A DNA stretch of 64,000 bases from Clostridiales bacterium GWF2_38_85 (GCA_001797275.1 MGOY01000025.1:31106-95105), one strand, 5' to 3'; positions 26,860 to 37,096 are shown, counted from the first letter of the stretch. Notes: generated from the letters alone by a model not told the origin. Made by a program: numbers and translations.

Positions 26860-27669
26860 CTATGTTGTTTTCTCAAGAACACCTTCTTTAAAGGAACCTC
26901 GTGCAATATTGGAAACGTCAATTCGACCGCTTTGGTCTTCGTACAACTCGTCTATTATTTTGCCTAAAAATCTGATTTTTAAATCGCAATTTTGAATATC
27001 TCCGAGGTATATTATAAATCTGTTCTCATATCTCAGCCAAATATCGAAACGCGACGAAACGTCGACTTCAGTTATTCTGCCGCTTTCGAAGTTGCTAATG
27101 ATAGTTTTATTCAGTATTTTAAGGACGTCCAAGGTTGCTTCATCCCTGAATACAATATATTTGCCGACAACACATTTCTTTATGTTTGTTGATACAAGCT
27201 CGGGAAGTTGATTGACCATTTCTCTGTTGCCTGTCATCTCAAGTACAAGAAGGTCTTCGGACAACAGGAAGTATTCGCTGTTCAGTTCGATATACATTGA
27301 TGCGTTCTTCTCAACAACCGAAAGCTCAAGCGTTGAAGGTAGTTTGCGTGTTATTTCAAGCGATGTTATATAGGGTAGCTCGCTTTTCACCGTATTTTCG
27401 ACATCTGCAGTGAAGAAATTATACATGTTGTCGCCCTTCTCAACCGGAAGTGCTTCAATAATCTGTTCAGCCGAGTATCGTTGATTTCCTTCGGTAGTTA
27501 TATTTCTGATTTTAAGCAGCACAAGGAAGACAAGAGAAAAGAACACAACATTGACAAAAACAACCAAAGAAACATAAAAAACTCTTCGTCTTAGCTTTTT
27601 ATGATCTCTTTGCCGTCTGATAATCTCGTTGGACACAAGCTTACGTTTATATTTTAATCGATCAGCCAT
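26860..27669 (-). CDS. ftsQ: Cell division protein FtsQ/DivIB
   Basis: This 269-aa protein has a basic cytoplasmic N-terminus, one membrane helix (about 29-51), a POTRA domain starting at IRNITTEGNQRYSAEQII, and a beta-rich domain with YRLxxx-type late features. It links the divisome synthases FtsW/FtsI to other division proteins. It sits between murG and ftsZ, its usual place. Confidence 0.9.
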   Translation of the reverse strand: MADRLKYKRKLVSNEIIRRQRDHKKLRRRVFYVSLVVFVNVVFFSLVFLVLLKIRNITTEGNQRYSAEQIIEALPVEKGDNMYNFFTADVENTVKSELPYITSLEITRKLPSTLELSVVEKNASMYIELNSEYFLLSEDLLVLEMTGNREMVNQLPELVSTNIKKCVVGKYIVFRDEATLDVLKILNKTIISNFESGRITEVDVSSRFDIWLRYENRFIIYLGDIQNCDLKIRFLGKIIDELYEDQSGRIDVSNIARGSFKEGVLEKTT

Positions 27670-27711
27670 TTATATGTCATCCCTTCCGAAGATTGAGTAA
27701 TATCTGCTTGT

Positions 27712-28830
27712 CTATTTCAATGCCTGTTTAATTTCCTGATATATTTTTGTATCAGCATCGGATGCTGAGAACTTTCTGATATTTTTGCTGAACAGCATCC
27801 TCTTTTCGCTGTCATTGATCAGCTGCTTAACTGTTTCGGCAAGTTTTTCTGCATCGCATTCACTTTCACGGTATACGATTGCAGCCTTCGCATCTGCAAG
27901 TACTGCTGCATTCTTGTATTGGTGATCCTCAGCAACATATGGTGAGGGGATCAGAATGGCAGGTTTGCCCAGATAAGCAAGCTCGGCAAGAGTTATCGCA
28001 CCTGCCCTGCCTATAACAAGGTCGGCTGCTGCCATTCTGATCGGCATATCGTAAATATATTCGCAGATTTCGACTCTCGGATTGTTCATCAGCTTTTTTT
28101 CTTCTGCGAATGCTTTGAACTTCTCCCAACCGATTGAACCGGTTGCATGGATATGATACACATTGTCTGTTTTCGAAGTGGTTTCCATCATACCGATGCA
28201 GTATTTGTTAATTGCATCTGCACCCATGCTGCCGCCGTATGAGAGTATATAGAATGAATCAAGAGGAATACCGAGCATTCTTCTGGCTTCTTCACTGCTG
28301 TAAATAAATTTATCTGTTTTAACAGGGTTGCCTGTAAAAACTATTCTGTCCTGAAGTTCGGGTGCGAAGTATTTTCTGCTCTCCTCAAAGCTGATACATA
28401 TACGCGAAGCATATTTTGAAAGCATCTTTGTTGTTACGCCGGGGAACGCATTCTGCTCATGTATAACAACGGGTATACCTGCTTTCCCTGCTGCTTTTAT
28501 CGCTGCCCAGCTGACAAATCCGCCTGTACCGAAAGCAATATCGGGTTTGAATTCTTTTATGTACTTTTTTGCAGTCATAACCGAAGTGACGGCTTTTATT
28601 GCCGCATCAATATTTTTCATTGACAGATTTCTTTGAAAGCCTCTGACCTTTACAAATTTTATATTATACCCTTCGTTCGGTACTAATTTTGCTTCAATTC
28701 TATCTTCGGTTCCGATGAAGAGGATTTCTGAATTTTTATTAAGTGATTTTATTTTATTTGCAACCGCAAGCGCAGGATTGACATGACCACCGGTTCCGCC
28801 GCCGCTGATTATTATTCTCAAAGGATTCAC
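27712..28830 (-). CDS. murG: MurG, lipid II synthase
   Basis: This 372-aa GT28 glycosyltransferase has GGGTGGHVNPALA near the N-terminus and VIGRAGAITLAELAYLGKPA in the UDP-GlcNAc site. It adds GlcNAc to lipid I on the cytoplasmic face. The start is a GTG with GGAAAG almost abutting it; a TTG three codons later (28821) has better spacing and could be the real start. Confidence 0.96.
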   Translation of the reverse strand: MNPLRIIISGGGTGGHVNPALAVANKIKSLNKNSEILFIGTEDRIEAKLVPNEGYNIKFVKVRGFQRNLSMKNIDAAIKAVTSVMTAKKYIKEFKPDIAFGTGGFVSWAAIKAAGKAGIPVVIHEQNAFPGVTTKMLSKYASRICISFEESRKYFAPELQDRIVFTGNPVKTDKFIYSSEEARRMLGIPLDSFYILSYGGSMGADAINKYCIGMMETTSKTDNVYHIHATGSIGWEKFKAFAEEKKLMNNPRVEICEYIYDMPIRMAAADLVIGRAGAITLAELAYLGKPAILIPSPYVAEDHQYKNAAVLADAKAAIVYRESECDAEKLAETVKQLINDSEKRMLFSKNIRKFSASDADTKIYQEIKQALK

Positions 28831-28836
28831 CCTTTC

Positions 28837-30054
28837 CTATTTACTTAGATACGAATATCGTGATACCGATAATATCAGTCCCATTTCAAATAACAGAATC
28901 CAGAGAGATGTACCTCCATAGCTGAAGAAGGGCAGTGTTATACCTGTACTTGGTATTGTATTAGTAACGACAGCGATATTCAATATTACATGAATCGCAA
29001 CATTTATTGTCAGTCCCATAACCATCAGTGAAGCAAAACGTGACGGTGCTTTTTTTGCGATAACAAATCCGCGCCATATAAGCAGTGCAAACAAAATTAT
29101 TATTATTACTGCTCCAATAAACCCAAGCTCTTCGCATATTATCGCAAATATATAATCGTTTTGCGGTTCGGGAAGGAAGTTGTGTTTTTGATTGCTGCGT
29201 CCAAGACCTACGCCCCAGAATCCTCCCGATGTTATCGCATACAACGACTGCGCAGGCTGCCAGCCCTTTCCGCCCTCAGTGAACATATACGCAAACGGAT
29301 CCTGCCAAACCATAAGCCGTATCTTTGCATGTTCAAAAACATTCGCGAGTATTGTTGCTCCTCCGGCACCGACAACTAAGGTAACAATCAGCCAGAATTT
29401 ATTTGTACCGCCGATAAACATCATGACAAAAATCAAAATACAGATAATTATCATGCCCGAAAGGTGTTTCTGCATTGTCATGATGCCGACAATCATTATT
29501 ACAAGTATGCCAAAAGGCAGAACACCGTATTTAAAGGTCTTCATTCTCGCTTGATTTACGGTAACATACCACGAGATGAGAAGAATGACTCCGAGCTTTA
29601 AAAGCTCCGAAGGTTGGAAGTTAATCGGTCCCAATACCAGTTGCCTTTCAGCGCCACCGGCTTCAAGTGAAAATTTTGAGGTGAAAATAAGCAGTAAATT
29701 AAAAAATATTGCGACAATGAAAAACGGAATTGTAAATTTTCTGACTAATCGATAATCGCCAACTTTTGCTGTTATTGCAAGAATAAGCATACCACCGATA
29801 ATCCAACCAAGCTGTTTTCTTGCAAAATAATAGCTGTCTTTGAACCAAGTCATCGCATATGCATAGCTTGCGGAAAAAATCATAACCGAACCAAAACAGA
29901 CAAGTATTATTAGCAGAATCAGGAACGGACGGTCTACTTCACCAATGAAACGAATTATATCGCGCGGAGACTGAGTTTTTTCTCTGCGTTTTTTATTAAT
30001 CCGGGTTTTCGGTTTTGTTTGCCCGGATGTTATTTGTGTGTTGCGGTTTGTCAT
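28837..30054 (-). CDS. ftsW: FtsW, SEDS peptidoglycan polymerase
   Basis: This 405-aa protein has about ten membrane segments after a basic 35-residue cytoplasmic N-terminus. The SEDS signature region is present (GLGRSNQKHNFLPEPQNDY, then FSYGGTS near the C-terminus). It polymerises glycan strands at the septum with its partner PBP. It follows mraY after 77 bp, where many relatives carry murD. Confidence 0.95.
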   Translation of the reverse strand: MTNRNTQITSGQTKPKTRINKKRREKTQSPRDIIRFIGEVDRPFLILLIILVCFGSVMIFSASYAYAMTWFKDSYYFARKQLGWIIGGMLILAITAKVGDYRLVRKFTIPFFIVAIFFNLLLIFTSKFSLEAGGAERQLVLGPINFQPSELLKLGVILLISWYVTVNQARMKTFKYGVLPFGILVIMIVGIMTMQKHLSGMIIICILIFVMMFIGGTNKFWLIVTLVVGAGGATILANVFEHAKIRLMVWQDPFAYMFTEGGKGWQPAQSLYAITSGGFWGVGLGRSNQKHNFLPEPQNDYIFAIICEELGFIGAVIIIILFALLIWRGFVIAKKAPSRFASLMVMGLTINVAIHVILNIAVVTNTIPSTGITLPFFSYGGTSLWILLFEMGLILSVSRYSYLSK

Positions 30055-30131
30055 AAATTGATTCCGTCCCTAAACAACTGTTTTTATATATTGCTTAAAC
30101 GGATGAATTTTTATCCAAAATAAAAGCAACA

Positions 30132-31145
30132 TCAATATGATCTTATATAAATAAAATAGGACAAAGCACAGAAAAGTGCTGTTATAAATGTGAATACACC
30201 GACAATTTTAACCTCGCTCCAACCGCATTTCTCAAAATGGTGATGAATCGGTGCCATTTTAAATATACGCTTACCGGTCAGCTTATATGATAAAACCTGA
30301 AGAACATCAGATATTCCTTCGATAATATAGATAAACGCCAATGGTATTATCAGAAGCGGCATGTCAAACATAAATGTCATTCCGACTACCATCGCACCGA
30401 GAAAAAATGAGCCGGTGTCACCCATAATAATTTTTGCCGGATGAAAGTTAAAGATCAAAAATCCGATGAGTGCACCTATTATACTTCCGGCAAGAATTAA
30501 TGTTCCTTCATTTGTAGCAATGACAGATTCGCTGATAGTCTTGATACTATCAATATTAAGTCCGAGAAGCATGAACATAACCATGATAATCAGCGAAATA
30601 CTGCCTGCAAGTCCGTCAATACCATCGGTAAGGTTTGCACAGTTGACAATATAAACGATAATAAGCATCATGAAAATATAATACATAATACCCAAATCAA
30701 CAAAAATATCTATTACGGGGATATAAAGCTCGGTTGTTATGAATCCATAAAGGTTCATCGCCAGTAAAAAGCCTGCTGTTACAAGGAACTGCAGAAGTAA
30801 TTTCCCGATAACACTCAGACCTTTATTGCGTTTTTTGAACATCTTGATGTAGTCGTCAATAAATCCGATTGATGCATGCGCAAGTGCCAGAAGCATACAT
30901 ATTATAAGCTTTGTCTGTGTTCCTGACAGTATATCTTTGAGTAAAACCAAAGCGGTTGCCAACAGAATAGAAAATCCGAAGAATACTCCGCCCATCATCG
31001 GGGTTCCTTCCTTGCATTTATGCCAGGAGGGGCCGATATCAAGAATCTTCTGTCCCAGCTTTGCTTTCACGAGTATGGGTCTGAATACGCAAATTAAAAA
31101 TATTGTTAGTAAAAACGCAATTCCACCTGCTGTTATAATTTTCAT
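30132..31145 (-). CDS. mraY: MraY, phospho-MurNAc-pentapeptide transferase
   Basis: This 337-aa, ten-helix membrane enzyme has FIDDYIKMFKKRNKGLS, NCANLTDGIDGLAG, GDTGSFFLGA and the HHHFE loop APIHHHFEKCGW. It transfers phospho-MurNAc-pentapeptide to undecaprenyl phosphate to form lipid I. AAAGGA lies 13 nt before the ATG. Confidence 0.97.
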   Translation of the reverse strand: MKIITAGGIAFLLTIFLICVFRPILVKAKLGQKILDIGPSWHKCKEGTPMMGGVFFGFSILLATALVLLKDILSGTQTKLIICMLLALAHASIGFIDDYIKMFKKRNKGLSVIGKLLLQFLVTAGFLLAMNLYGFITTELYIPVIDIFVDLGIMYYIFMMLIIVYIVNCANLTDGIDGLAGSISLIIMVMFMLLGLNIDSIKTISESVIATNEGTLILAGSIIGALIGFLIFNFHPAKIIMGDTGSFFLGAMVVGMTFMFDMPLLIIPLAFIYIIEGISDVLQVLSYKLTGKRIFKMAPIHHHFEKCGWSEVKIVGVFTFITALFCALSYFIYIRSY

Positions 31146-31202
31146 TTATATCTTTACTTCCTTTCGAAATGCGTTATAATCTAAGATATATAATAAATAA
31201 AT

Positions 31203-32600
31203 TTAATAAATTTTATTAATAGTTTTTATAAGACTTCCGAAATCAATAAGGTTGCTTGCCTTGAAAAGAACCGTATCTCCAGGTTCGAGAAGCTCGTTTA
31301 TATAGTCGGCTGCAATGTTTTTTTCGTTAAGTCCGAAGGTCTTGCAATCCTTGCCGAAGCCTGCTTTGATGTGTTTTGCAAAGTCACCGATTGCAATCAA
31401 TATGTCAACATTGTTTTTTGCAGCATATTCGCCAACTCTGGCATGCAATTCCTTCGACTGTTCGCCAAGCTCAAGCATATCGCCGAGTACAGCAACTTTC
31501 CTGCCATCGCCGAGTGAAAGAACTGCGAGCGCTGCAGCCATTGATTCAGGTGAGGCATTATAACAGTCAGCAATAACAATGATGTCGTTCTGCCTATAAA
31601 TCCGCTGTCTGTTACCCGACGAAATAAATGATTTAAGCCCATCGACAATAGCCTTGCTGTCGAGTCCTGCTTCTGTTGCCGCTGCATATGCGGCAAGTGC
31701 ATTAAGAACATTATGCTCACCGATGGTTGGTATTTGAATTTGAACCGACTTTTCTTTATTGTGTAGAGTGAACACAGTTGAACAATCCTTATATCCTATG
31801 TTGTCAGCCCAATAATCCGCATTTGTGTTTTTGCAGGCAAAATAAATAATATCGTTGCTTACTGTCTGTTTTCCAGACAATATAACATCATCACCGTTAA
31901 GTATAAGCTTTCCGTTGTTTCGCAATCCGGTTATAATAGAAATTTTTTCCTTTAATATATTCTCAATATTACCCATGTTTTCAATATGCGCAGTACCTAT
32001 GTTTGTGATTATGGCAATATCAGGTTTTGCAATTTCAGAGAGTATCGCAATTTCACCTTTTTGATTCATCCCTGCCTCGAGTATCAATATCTCGGTATCA
32101 AGCGGTGCTTCAAGGATTGTCAACGGCAAGCCGATCAAACTGTTTTTGTTACCTGCAGTTTTATGTATCTTCTTTGAGGCGAATGCAACCGCAACCATTT
32201 CCTTTGTCGTGGTCTTGCCGACACTGCCGGTTATTCCAATGCAATAAGCATTATTAAGGTAGTTCTCTCTGTAATATCTACCGAGTTTACCTAATGCATT
32301 TTTAACATCATCGACCATTATTGTGCCATCGGCAATGTATTCAGGATTATCAATAATAGCTGAATTACCGTTTTCAAGTATCTCTTTAACAAAAATATGC
32401 CCGTCGATACGCTCACCACGCAGTGCAGCAAAAAGTAATGTACTGTAATCTATAACAGTGTTATTACCGGCGGCAAGTATTCCGTCGACATTCCTGCCGT
32501 TTACATCCCTGCTATCGGTAACAACCATCATTATTATTTTATCTTTCCCTTGCAATTTTCCGCCAACGGCTCTTGCAATTTCCGATAGCAATAATTTCAT
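31203..32600 (-). CDS. murF: MurF, UDP-MurNAc-tripeptide D-Ala-D-Ala ligase
   Basis: This 465-aa Mur ligase has the ATP site GITGSVGKTTTKEM, the central LEAGMNQKGEI, and YNASPESMAAAL in the C-terminal part. It adds D-Ala-D-Ala to the stem peptide. The start overlaps the transpeptidase stop (TGATG), so the two are translationally coupled. MurE, which usually lies between them, is absent. Confidence 0.95.
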   Translation of the reverse strand: MKLLLSEIARAVGGKLQGKDKIIMMVVTDSRDVNGRNVDGILAAGNNTVIDYSTLLFAALRGERIDGHIFVKEILENGNSAIIDNPEYIADGTIMVDDVKNALGKLGRYYRENYLNNAYCIGITGSVGKTTTKEMVAVAFASKKIHKTAGNKNSLIGLPLTILEAPLDTEILILEAGMNQKGEIAILSEIAKPDIAIITNIGTAHIENMGNIENILKEKISIITGLRNNGKLILNGDDVILSGKQTVSNDIIYFACKNTNADYWADNIGYKDCSTVFTLHNKEKSVQIQIPTIGEHNVLNALAAYAAATEAGLDSKAIVDGLKSFISSGNRQRIYRQNDIIVIADCYNASPESMAAALAVLSLGDGRKVAVLGDMLELGEQSKELHARVGEYAAKNNVDILIAIGDFAKHIKAGFGKDCKTFGLNEKNIAADYINELLEPGDTVLFKASNLIDFGSLIKTINKIY

Positions 32601-34798
32601 CAGTCGATTCCTTCATAGTATTTAAATTCTACTTCTATAACAGTTCCCTCAGTTACCATACTTCCTGACTCGATGCTTTGGGATGATGCTTTTGAACCTG
32701 ACCCGCTTTGATATGCTCCTGTTATTTTTATGTTCAATCCGGCAGCAATCAGTTTATTTGCTGCTGCACTCGGGCTGAGTCCGGACAGATTCGGAACAGA
32801 AATTGTGCGCTCAAGCCTTTGATCATCAGTATATAGTATGACCTTACCACCCTCGGATATTGTTTCACCAAATCTCGGCAGCTGATCAACGATTTTACTG
32901 CCTTCTCCGACAATTTTGCAATTTAACTTCAGCCCTGTTAATGCTGACTTTGCTTCTTCCGGAGTCATTCCTCTGTAATCATCAATATTAACTGAATATG
33001 TGTTGTCAGCATCGGTATTATTCTTAGGAATCTTCATATACGGAAGTACCTCAGTCAGCACCTTCGAAATAACAGGTGCTGCGATAAGACCACCGTAGTA
33101 ATCTGTCCCGGTAGGCTCATCAATTGCTATATAAATAATTATCTGAGGGTCTTCTGCCGGAGCATATGCTATGCATGAGCTAACATAAGGAGTAAAACCA
33201 TCTTCTCCAGCAACATCTTTCTTTTCCGATGTTCCTGTTTTTGCCGCTATATTGTAGCCTTCGACATAAGCATTTTTTGTAGAACCTACTTTAATGCCAT
33301 CTTTCAATATTCCAATTATTGTATCACATACAGATTGAGAAACAACCTGTCTTGAATTATCGTATTCAAAGGTTTTTATAACATTCATATCATCATCAAT
33401 CAATGCTTTTGCGAAGTGAGGGGTTACCAGATATCCACCGTTTGCAACAGCTGCCAATGCTCTTATATGAGCAATCGGAGTAACTTTAAATGTCTGCCCG
33501 AATGCAGAAACCGCAAGCTCGACTTCATTAAAGTTTTTATGCCAGATTGTTGATGCTTCATCACCAATATCTATGCCAGTCTTCTCAAAATAACCGAACT
33601 GATCAACATATTTATAAAATAAATCATTCCCTATTTTTAACCCTATCTGAACAAACGAAGGATTGCATGAGTTCTGGAGAGCTTCTACAAAGGTTTGTAT
33701 TCCGTGACCGCCGGCTTTATGACAGTGTATCGGAATCCCACCGACAACAATACCGCTGCTCGGACATACGAATGTATCATCAAGATCGACAACCTTCTCC
33801 TCAAGTGCCATTGCTGCTGTAACAACCTTGAAAGTAGAGCCGGTTTCATAAGGTTCGGATACAACTTTGTTGTTCCACATCTGGTAAAGCAGAGTGCTTT
33901 TATATGTGGTAACCTGCTCCTGTGTTCCTGCGAAGGAATCAAGCAGAGCCTGACTTTTGGCATCAAGCGTATACGGGTTGTTTAGGTCATAACCCGGCAC
34001 AATAGACATCGCAAGGATCTCACCCGTATTGACATCCATTATAACACCCATCGCACGGTTACGTGGGTTATTTTCATCATATGCTTCCTGAAGATACTTT
34101 TCAAGAATGCTCTGTATGGTCCAGTCGATTGTCAGCACCATATTTGAACCGTCAATCGCATCTATATAGCTTTCGTATTTATAATCAAGATCATTACCGA
34201 TGCCGTCCTGACCTTTTATGACTCTGCCGTCAACGCCTTTGAGTATGTCGTCGTAATATCTTTCAATACCGTAAATTCCCTGATTGTCAACGCCGGTAAA
34301 GCCTATTACATGTGACGCAAGGCTTCCGTAATAATAATATCTTTTTGAACCTTCCTCAAGATGCACACAATGGCTCAGATCATTATCGAGTATGAATTGA
34401 CGGACCAGGTCTGCTGTCGCCAAATCAACATTCTTTTTTATTATTTGATACTGACTCTGGGTTTTTGAAGCCTTGTCAAGTATTGTCGCTCTATCAACTC
34501 CAAGTATTTCAGCAAGTCCATCTGCGATAACGCTCGTTTCGGAAGTGCTTTTTATATGTTTAGGCGAAATGAAAACAGTCTCGACCGAAATGCTTTTCGC
34601 AAGTACTGTCATGTTACGGTCATATAATGTTCCGCGGTGTGCAGCAATGGTGTATTCGGTTGTGTATTGTTCCAATGCATCATTACGGTATTGTTCATAA
34701 TTTATAAGCTGAAGGTAAGCAAGTCTTCCGACTAAACCGGCAAGCATAACAATTACAATCGCAACTGCAGCGGTACTACGCCAGTTTATCGATTTCAT
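32600..34798 (-). CDS. Class B penicillin-binding protein with two PASTA domains (SpoVD/FtsI type)
   Basis: This protein of about 732 aa has an N-terminal membrane helix, a dimerisation domain, and a transpeptidase domain with SxxK (GSTFKVV), SCN and KTGTSEK motifs. Two PASTA domains follow (YRGMTPEEAKSALTGL and VPNLSGLSPSAAANKL). It cross-links septal peptidoglycan with FtsW. In Bacillus, PBP2B has two PASTA domains and SpoVD one, so it could serve in division, sporulation or both. The ATG with AAAGGT is preferred over a TTG 18 codons upstream. Confidence 0.93.
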   Translation of the reverse strand: MKSINWRSTAAVAIVIVMLAGLVGRLAYLQLINYEQYRNDALEQYTTEYTIAAHRGTLYDRNMTVLAKSISVETVFISPKHIKSTSETSVIADGLAEILGVDRATILDKASKTQSQYQIIKKNVDLATADLVRQFILDNDLSHCVHLEEGSKRYYYYGSLASHVIGFTGVDNQGIYGIERYYDDILKGVDGRVIKGQDGIGNDLDYKYESYIDAIDGSNMVLTIDWTIQSILEKYLQEAYDENNPRNRAMGVIMDVNTGEILAMSIVPGYDLNNPYTLDAKSQALLDSFAGTQEQVTTYKSTLLYQMWNNKVVSEPYETGSTFKVVTAAMALEEKVVDLDDTFVCPSSGIVVGGIPIHCHKAGGHGIQTFVEALQNSCNPSFVQIGLKIGNDLFYKYVDQFGYFEKTGIDIGDEASTIWHKNFNEVELAVSAFGQTFKVTPIAHIRALAAVANGGYLVTPHFAKALIDDDMNVIKTFEYDNSRQVVSQSVCDTIIGILKDGIKVGSTKNAYVEGYNIAAKTGTSEKKDVAGEDGFTPYVSSCIAYAPAEDPQIIIYIAIDEPTGTDYYGGLIAAPVISKVLTEVLPYMKIPKNNTDADNTYSVNIDDYRGMTPEEAKSALTGLKLNCKIVGEGSKIVDQLPRFGETISEGGKVILYTDDQRLERTISVPNLSGLSPSAAANKLIAAGLNIKITGAYQSGSGSKASSQSIESGSMVTEGTVIEVEFKYYEGID

Positions 34799-34971
34799 TG
34801 TTACCTTTTCATTCTTTTTCAACAATCTGTTATTAGCTCTGATAATTTTCAAGATATGACCCCGATCTATACATTATAATTAATATTATACTTGAACAGG
34901 CTATTATATTCTATTTGTATTATTTAATATTATGTATCGGGAAATGAAATTCTTTGTTAACTGAATTATTT

Positions 34972-35559
34972 TTATTCGCCAAAGAAATCCTTCAGTAGTT
35001 TTCCAATACCCGAAAGCATAAAACCAAAGCCTGATTTTTCGTCGTCTATCTCAACTATCTCAGTTTTATCGGTATTGGTCATATTCACATATATAGGATT
35101 CTTCAATTGAGAATCTATCATTCCCAACTCCTTAGCGCGTGTTTGTATCATCCCAATATCATCACGCTCGTCCAGCTTGGTTGCAAGCTTTTCCTTTTCC
35201 TCATTCAGATCGGTTACCTGAGATCTTAACTGAGTTAAATCATTGCTGAATGAATTTAATTCTGCAAAGTAGACCATTATCACGAGAAGCAGCGAAGTTA
35301 TAATTAAACATGAAAAGACTATTCCAATCGGGAAGGGAGTTTTTTTCTGTTGTTTAACAGTGACTATTCTCGGCTTACGGGAAGGAGTTCTTCCGTTCGG
35401 ATTCCTTTTTATATTCCTGCTTCTGTAGGCATTGTCTTCTGATGCCCTGACTGCAGGCAGCCTGTGTTCAGGCACTGATGATTTGCGGACACCCTGTGCC
35501 GCATTTGTACAACTGACTTGTTTTCTTCTATTATCATATGAGTTAATTTCTCTGCTCAT
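34972..35559 (-). CDS. ftsL: FtsL-type septum protein
   Basis: This 195-aa protein has a long basic cytoplasmic N-terminus (about 80 residues), one membrane helix (about 80-102) and a leucine-zipper-like coiled coil (LRSQVTDLNEEKEKLATKL). Position between rsmH and the class B PBP identifies it as FtsL. The tail after the coiled coil is longer than usual. AAAGGATG lies about 8 nt before the ATG. Confidence 0.8.
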   Translation of the reverse strand: MSREINSYDNRRKQVSCTNAAQGVRKSSVPEHRLPAVRASEDNAYRSRNIKRNPNGRTPSRKPRIVTVKQQKKTPFPIGIVFSCLIITSLLLVIMVYFAELNSFSNDLTQLRSQVTDLNEEKEKLATKLDERDDIGMIQTRAKELGMIDSQLKNPIYVNMTNTDKTEIVEIDDEKSGFGFMLSGIGKLLKDFFGE

Positions 35560-35581
35560 AAATCATCATCCTTTTCAAATT

Positions 35582-36508
35582 TTAAATCCTTGTCGCCGCT
35601 CTCAGCTTTGCGCTGTGAGAACGGGTATTTTCGTTATTTTCTTCTTCAGAAGGGATAACCGGCTTTTTGGTCAACAGCTTTATTTTAGGTTTATTTCCGC
35701 ATACACATACAGGAAAATCCTTAGGACATATACAACCTACCCCCAACCCAGCAAATACTTTTTTCACAATAGTATCTTCAAGCGAATGGAAACTGATAAC
35801 CGAAATATTGCCTCCCGATTTCAATCTGTCAACTATGCTTCTCAGTGTCGGTCCTATCTGACCGAGTTCATTATTTACTTCGATTCTTATTGCCTGGAAG
35901 GTACGCTTTGCCGGATGCCCGCTTTTATCGAACTTCGGAACGCACCCGCTGATTATACCGACCAGCTCAGCTGTTGTCTCAACCGGTTTTTTCGCCCGTT
36001 CTGAAACAATTGCTGCTGCTATTCGTCTTGCAAACTTCTCTTCTCCGTATTCGAAAAAAATTTTGACCAGTTCATTTTCGCTGTATTCGTTAACAATATT
36101 GTATGCAGTGAATATTTCGCTACTGTCCATTCTCATGTCAAGTGGTGCGTTTTGCATATATGAGAATCCACGTTCGGGTGTGTCTATCTGATAAGAAGAA
36201 ATACCGAGATCAATTATTGCTCCGTCAATCAAATCAATCTTCAGTTCATCTAAAATTTCATCGAACCTGTCAAAGCTGCTGTGTACAACCGTAAGATTGT
36301 CAACACCGGCAAAGCGTATTTCTGCATTTTTAATAGCAGCCGGATCACGGTCGATTGCAATAATTCTGCCCGTTCCGTTCAGGCGTAACAGGATTTCGTT
36401 TGTATGACCGCCACCGCCGAGGGTGCAATCAACATATATGCCGCCATCTTTAACATCAAGGAAGTCGACCGATTCCTTCAGCATGACCGAATAATGTTTA
36501 TATTCCAT
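35582..36508 (-). CDS. rsmH: RsmH, 16S rRNA m4C1402 methyltransferase
   Basis: This 308-aa enzyme has the SAM motif VDCTLGGGGHTNEIL, DLGISSYQID and SFHSLED in their normal order. It methylates N4 of C1402 in 16S rRNA. It starts 2 nt after mraZ, the standard arrangement. Confidence 0.97.
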   Translation of the reverse strand: MEYKHYSVMLKESVDFLDVKDGGIYVDCTLGGGGHTNEILLRLNGTGRIIAIDRDPAAIKNAEIRFAGVDNLTVVHSSFDRFDEILDELKIDLIDGAIIDLGISSYQIDTPERGFSYMQNAPLDMRMDSSEIFTAYNIVNEYSENELVKIFFEYGEEKFARRIAAAIVSERAKKPVETTAELVGIISGCVPKFDKSGHPAKRTFQAIRIEVNNELGQIGPTLRSIVDRLKSGGNISVISFHSLEDTIVKKVFAGLGVGCICPKDFPVCVCGNKPKIKLLTKKPVIPSEEENNENTRSHSAKLRAATRI

Positions 36509-36510
36509 AA

Positions 36511-36930
36511 TTAAAATCCCATTTTAATAAGTGTGCCTACTAACTCATCATTGTTGACAGCTTCCTGTTCCTTACGCCATTCATCCGGGTTCCAGACTTC
36601 AATTCTGTTAGAATTGCCGATGAGCGTTGCTTCGTCATCAAGCCTTGCAAACTCACGGTAGGTGTTTGTCAAAACGATTCTTCCTTGTGAATCCGGAACA
36701 AGCTCGGTTGCGCTTGCATAAAAGAAGCGGCGTACGCGTCTTGCTTCAATTTCGGAAAGTGAGTCCAGCTTCTGGTTGAAGCTTGTCCATGAGTCCTTCG
36801 GATAGATCCAGAGGCAGCTGTCGATGCCCTTGCAAAGAATGAAGCTTTCGCCGAGATCAATTCTCAGTTTGGAAGGAATAAAAATTCTTCCCTTGCTGTC
36901 AATTGTGTGCGTATATTCGCCTACAAGCAT
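36511..36930 (-). CDS. mraZ: MraZ transcriptional regulator
   Basis: This 139-aa double SpoVT/AbrB-like protein has the paired DxxGR motifs: DSKGRIFIP near residue 12 and DSQGRIVL near 92. MraZ binds tandem repeats in its own promoter and represses the dcw cluster. Matching repeats are present about 380-430 nt upstream. AAAGGAGG lies 9 nt before the ATG. Confidence 0.97.
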   Translation of the reverse strand: MLVGEYTHTIDSKGRIFIPSKLRIDLGESFILCKGIDSCLWIYPKDSWTSFNQKLDSLSEIEARRVRRFFYASATELVPDSQGRIVLTNTYREFARLDDEATLIGNSNRIEVWNPDEWRKEQEAVNNDELVGTLIKMGF

Positions 36931-37068
36931 TTCCGGATCCTCCTTTCGTCTGTTTTATACTAATTCGATTTAGAAACAGTGATGAAATTCGAGAAAAAGT
37001 CCTTGATATATGGACTTTCTAGAAGAATTTTTTCTACAGTTTCTTATGAGAAATAGTATTGCACTAAT

Positions 37069-37096
37069 CGATTGTGAAACTATAGTTTCACAATCG
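37069..37096. repeat. Perfect 28-bp palindrome
   Basis: CGATTGTGAAACTA and its exact complement form an uninterrupted palindrome. A related imperfect copy (CGATTGCGAAACTA then TTTCACAATC) lies at 57429-57456, just before oapA. Confidence 0.7.

Noticed and set aside
37069..37096. Intrinsic terminator on the plus strand
   Set aside because: The palindrome has no loop or U-tract, and no plus-strand gene precedes it.
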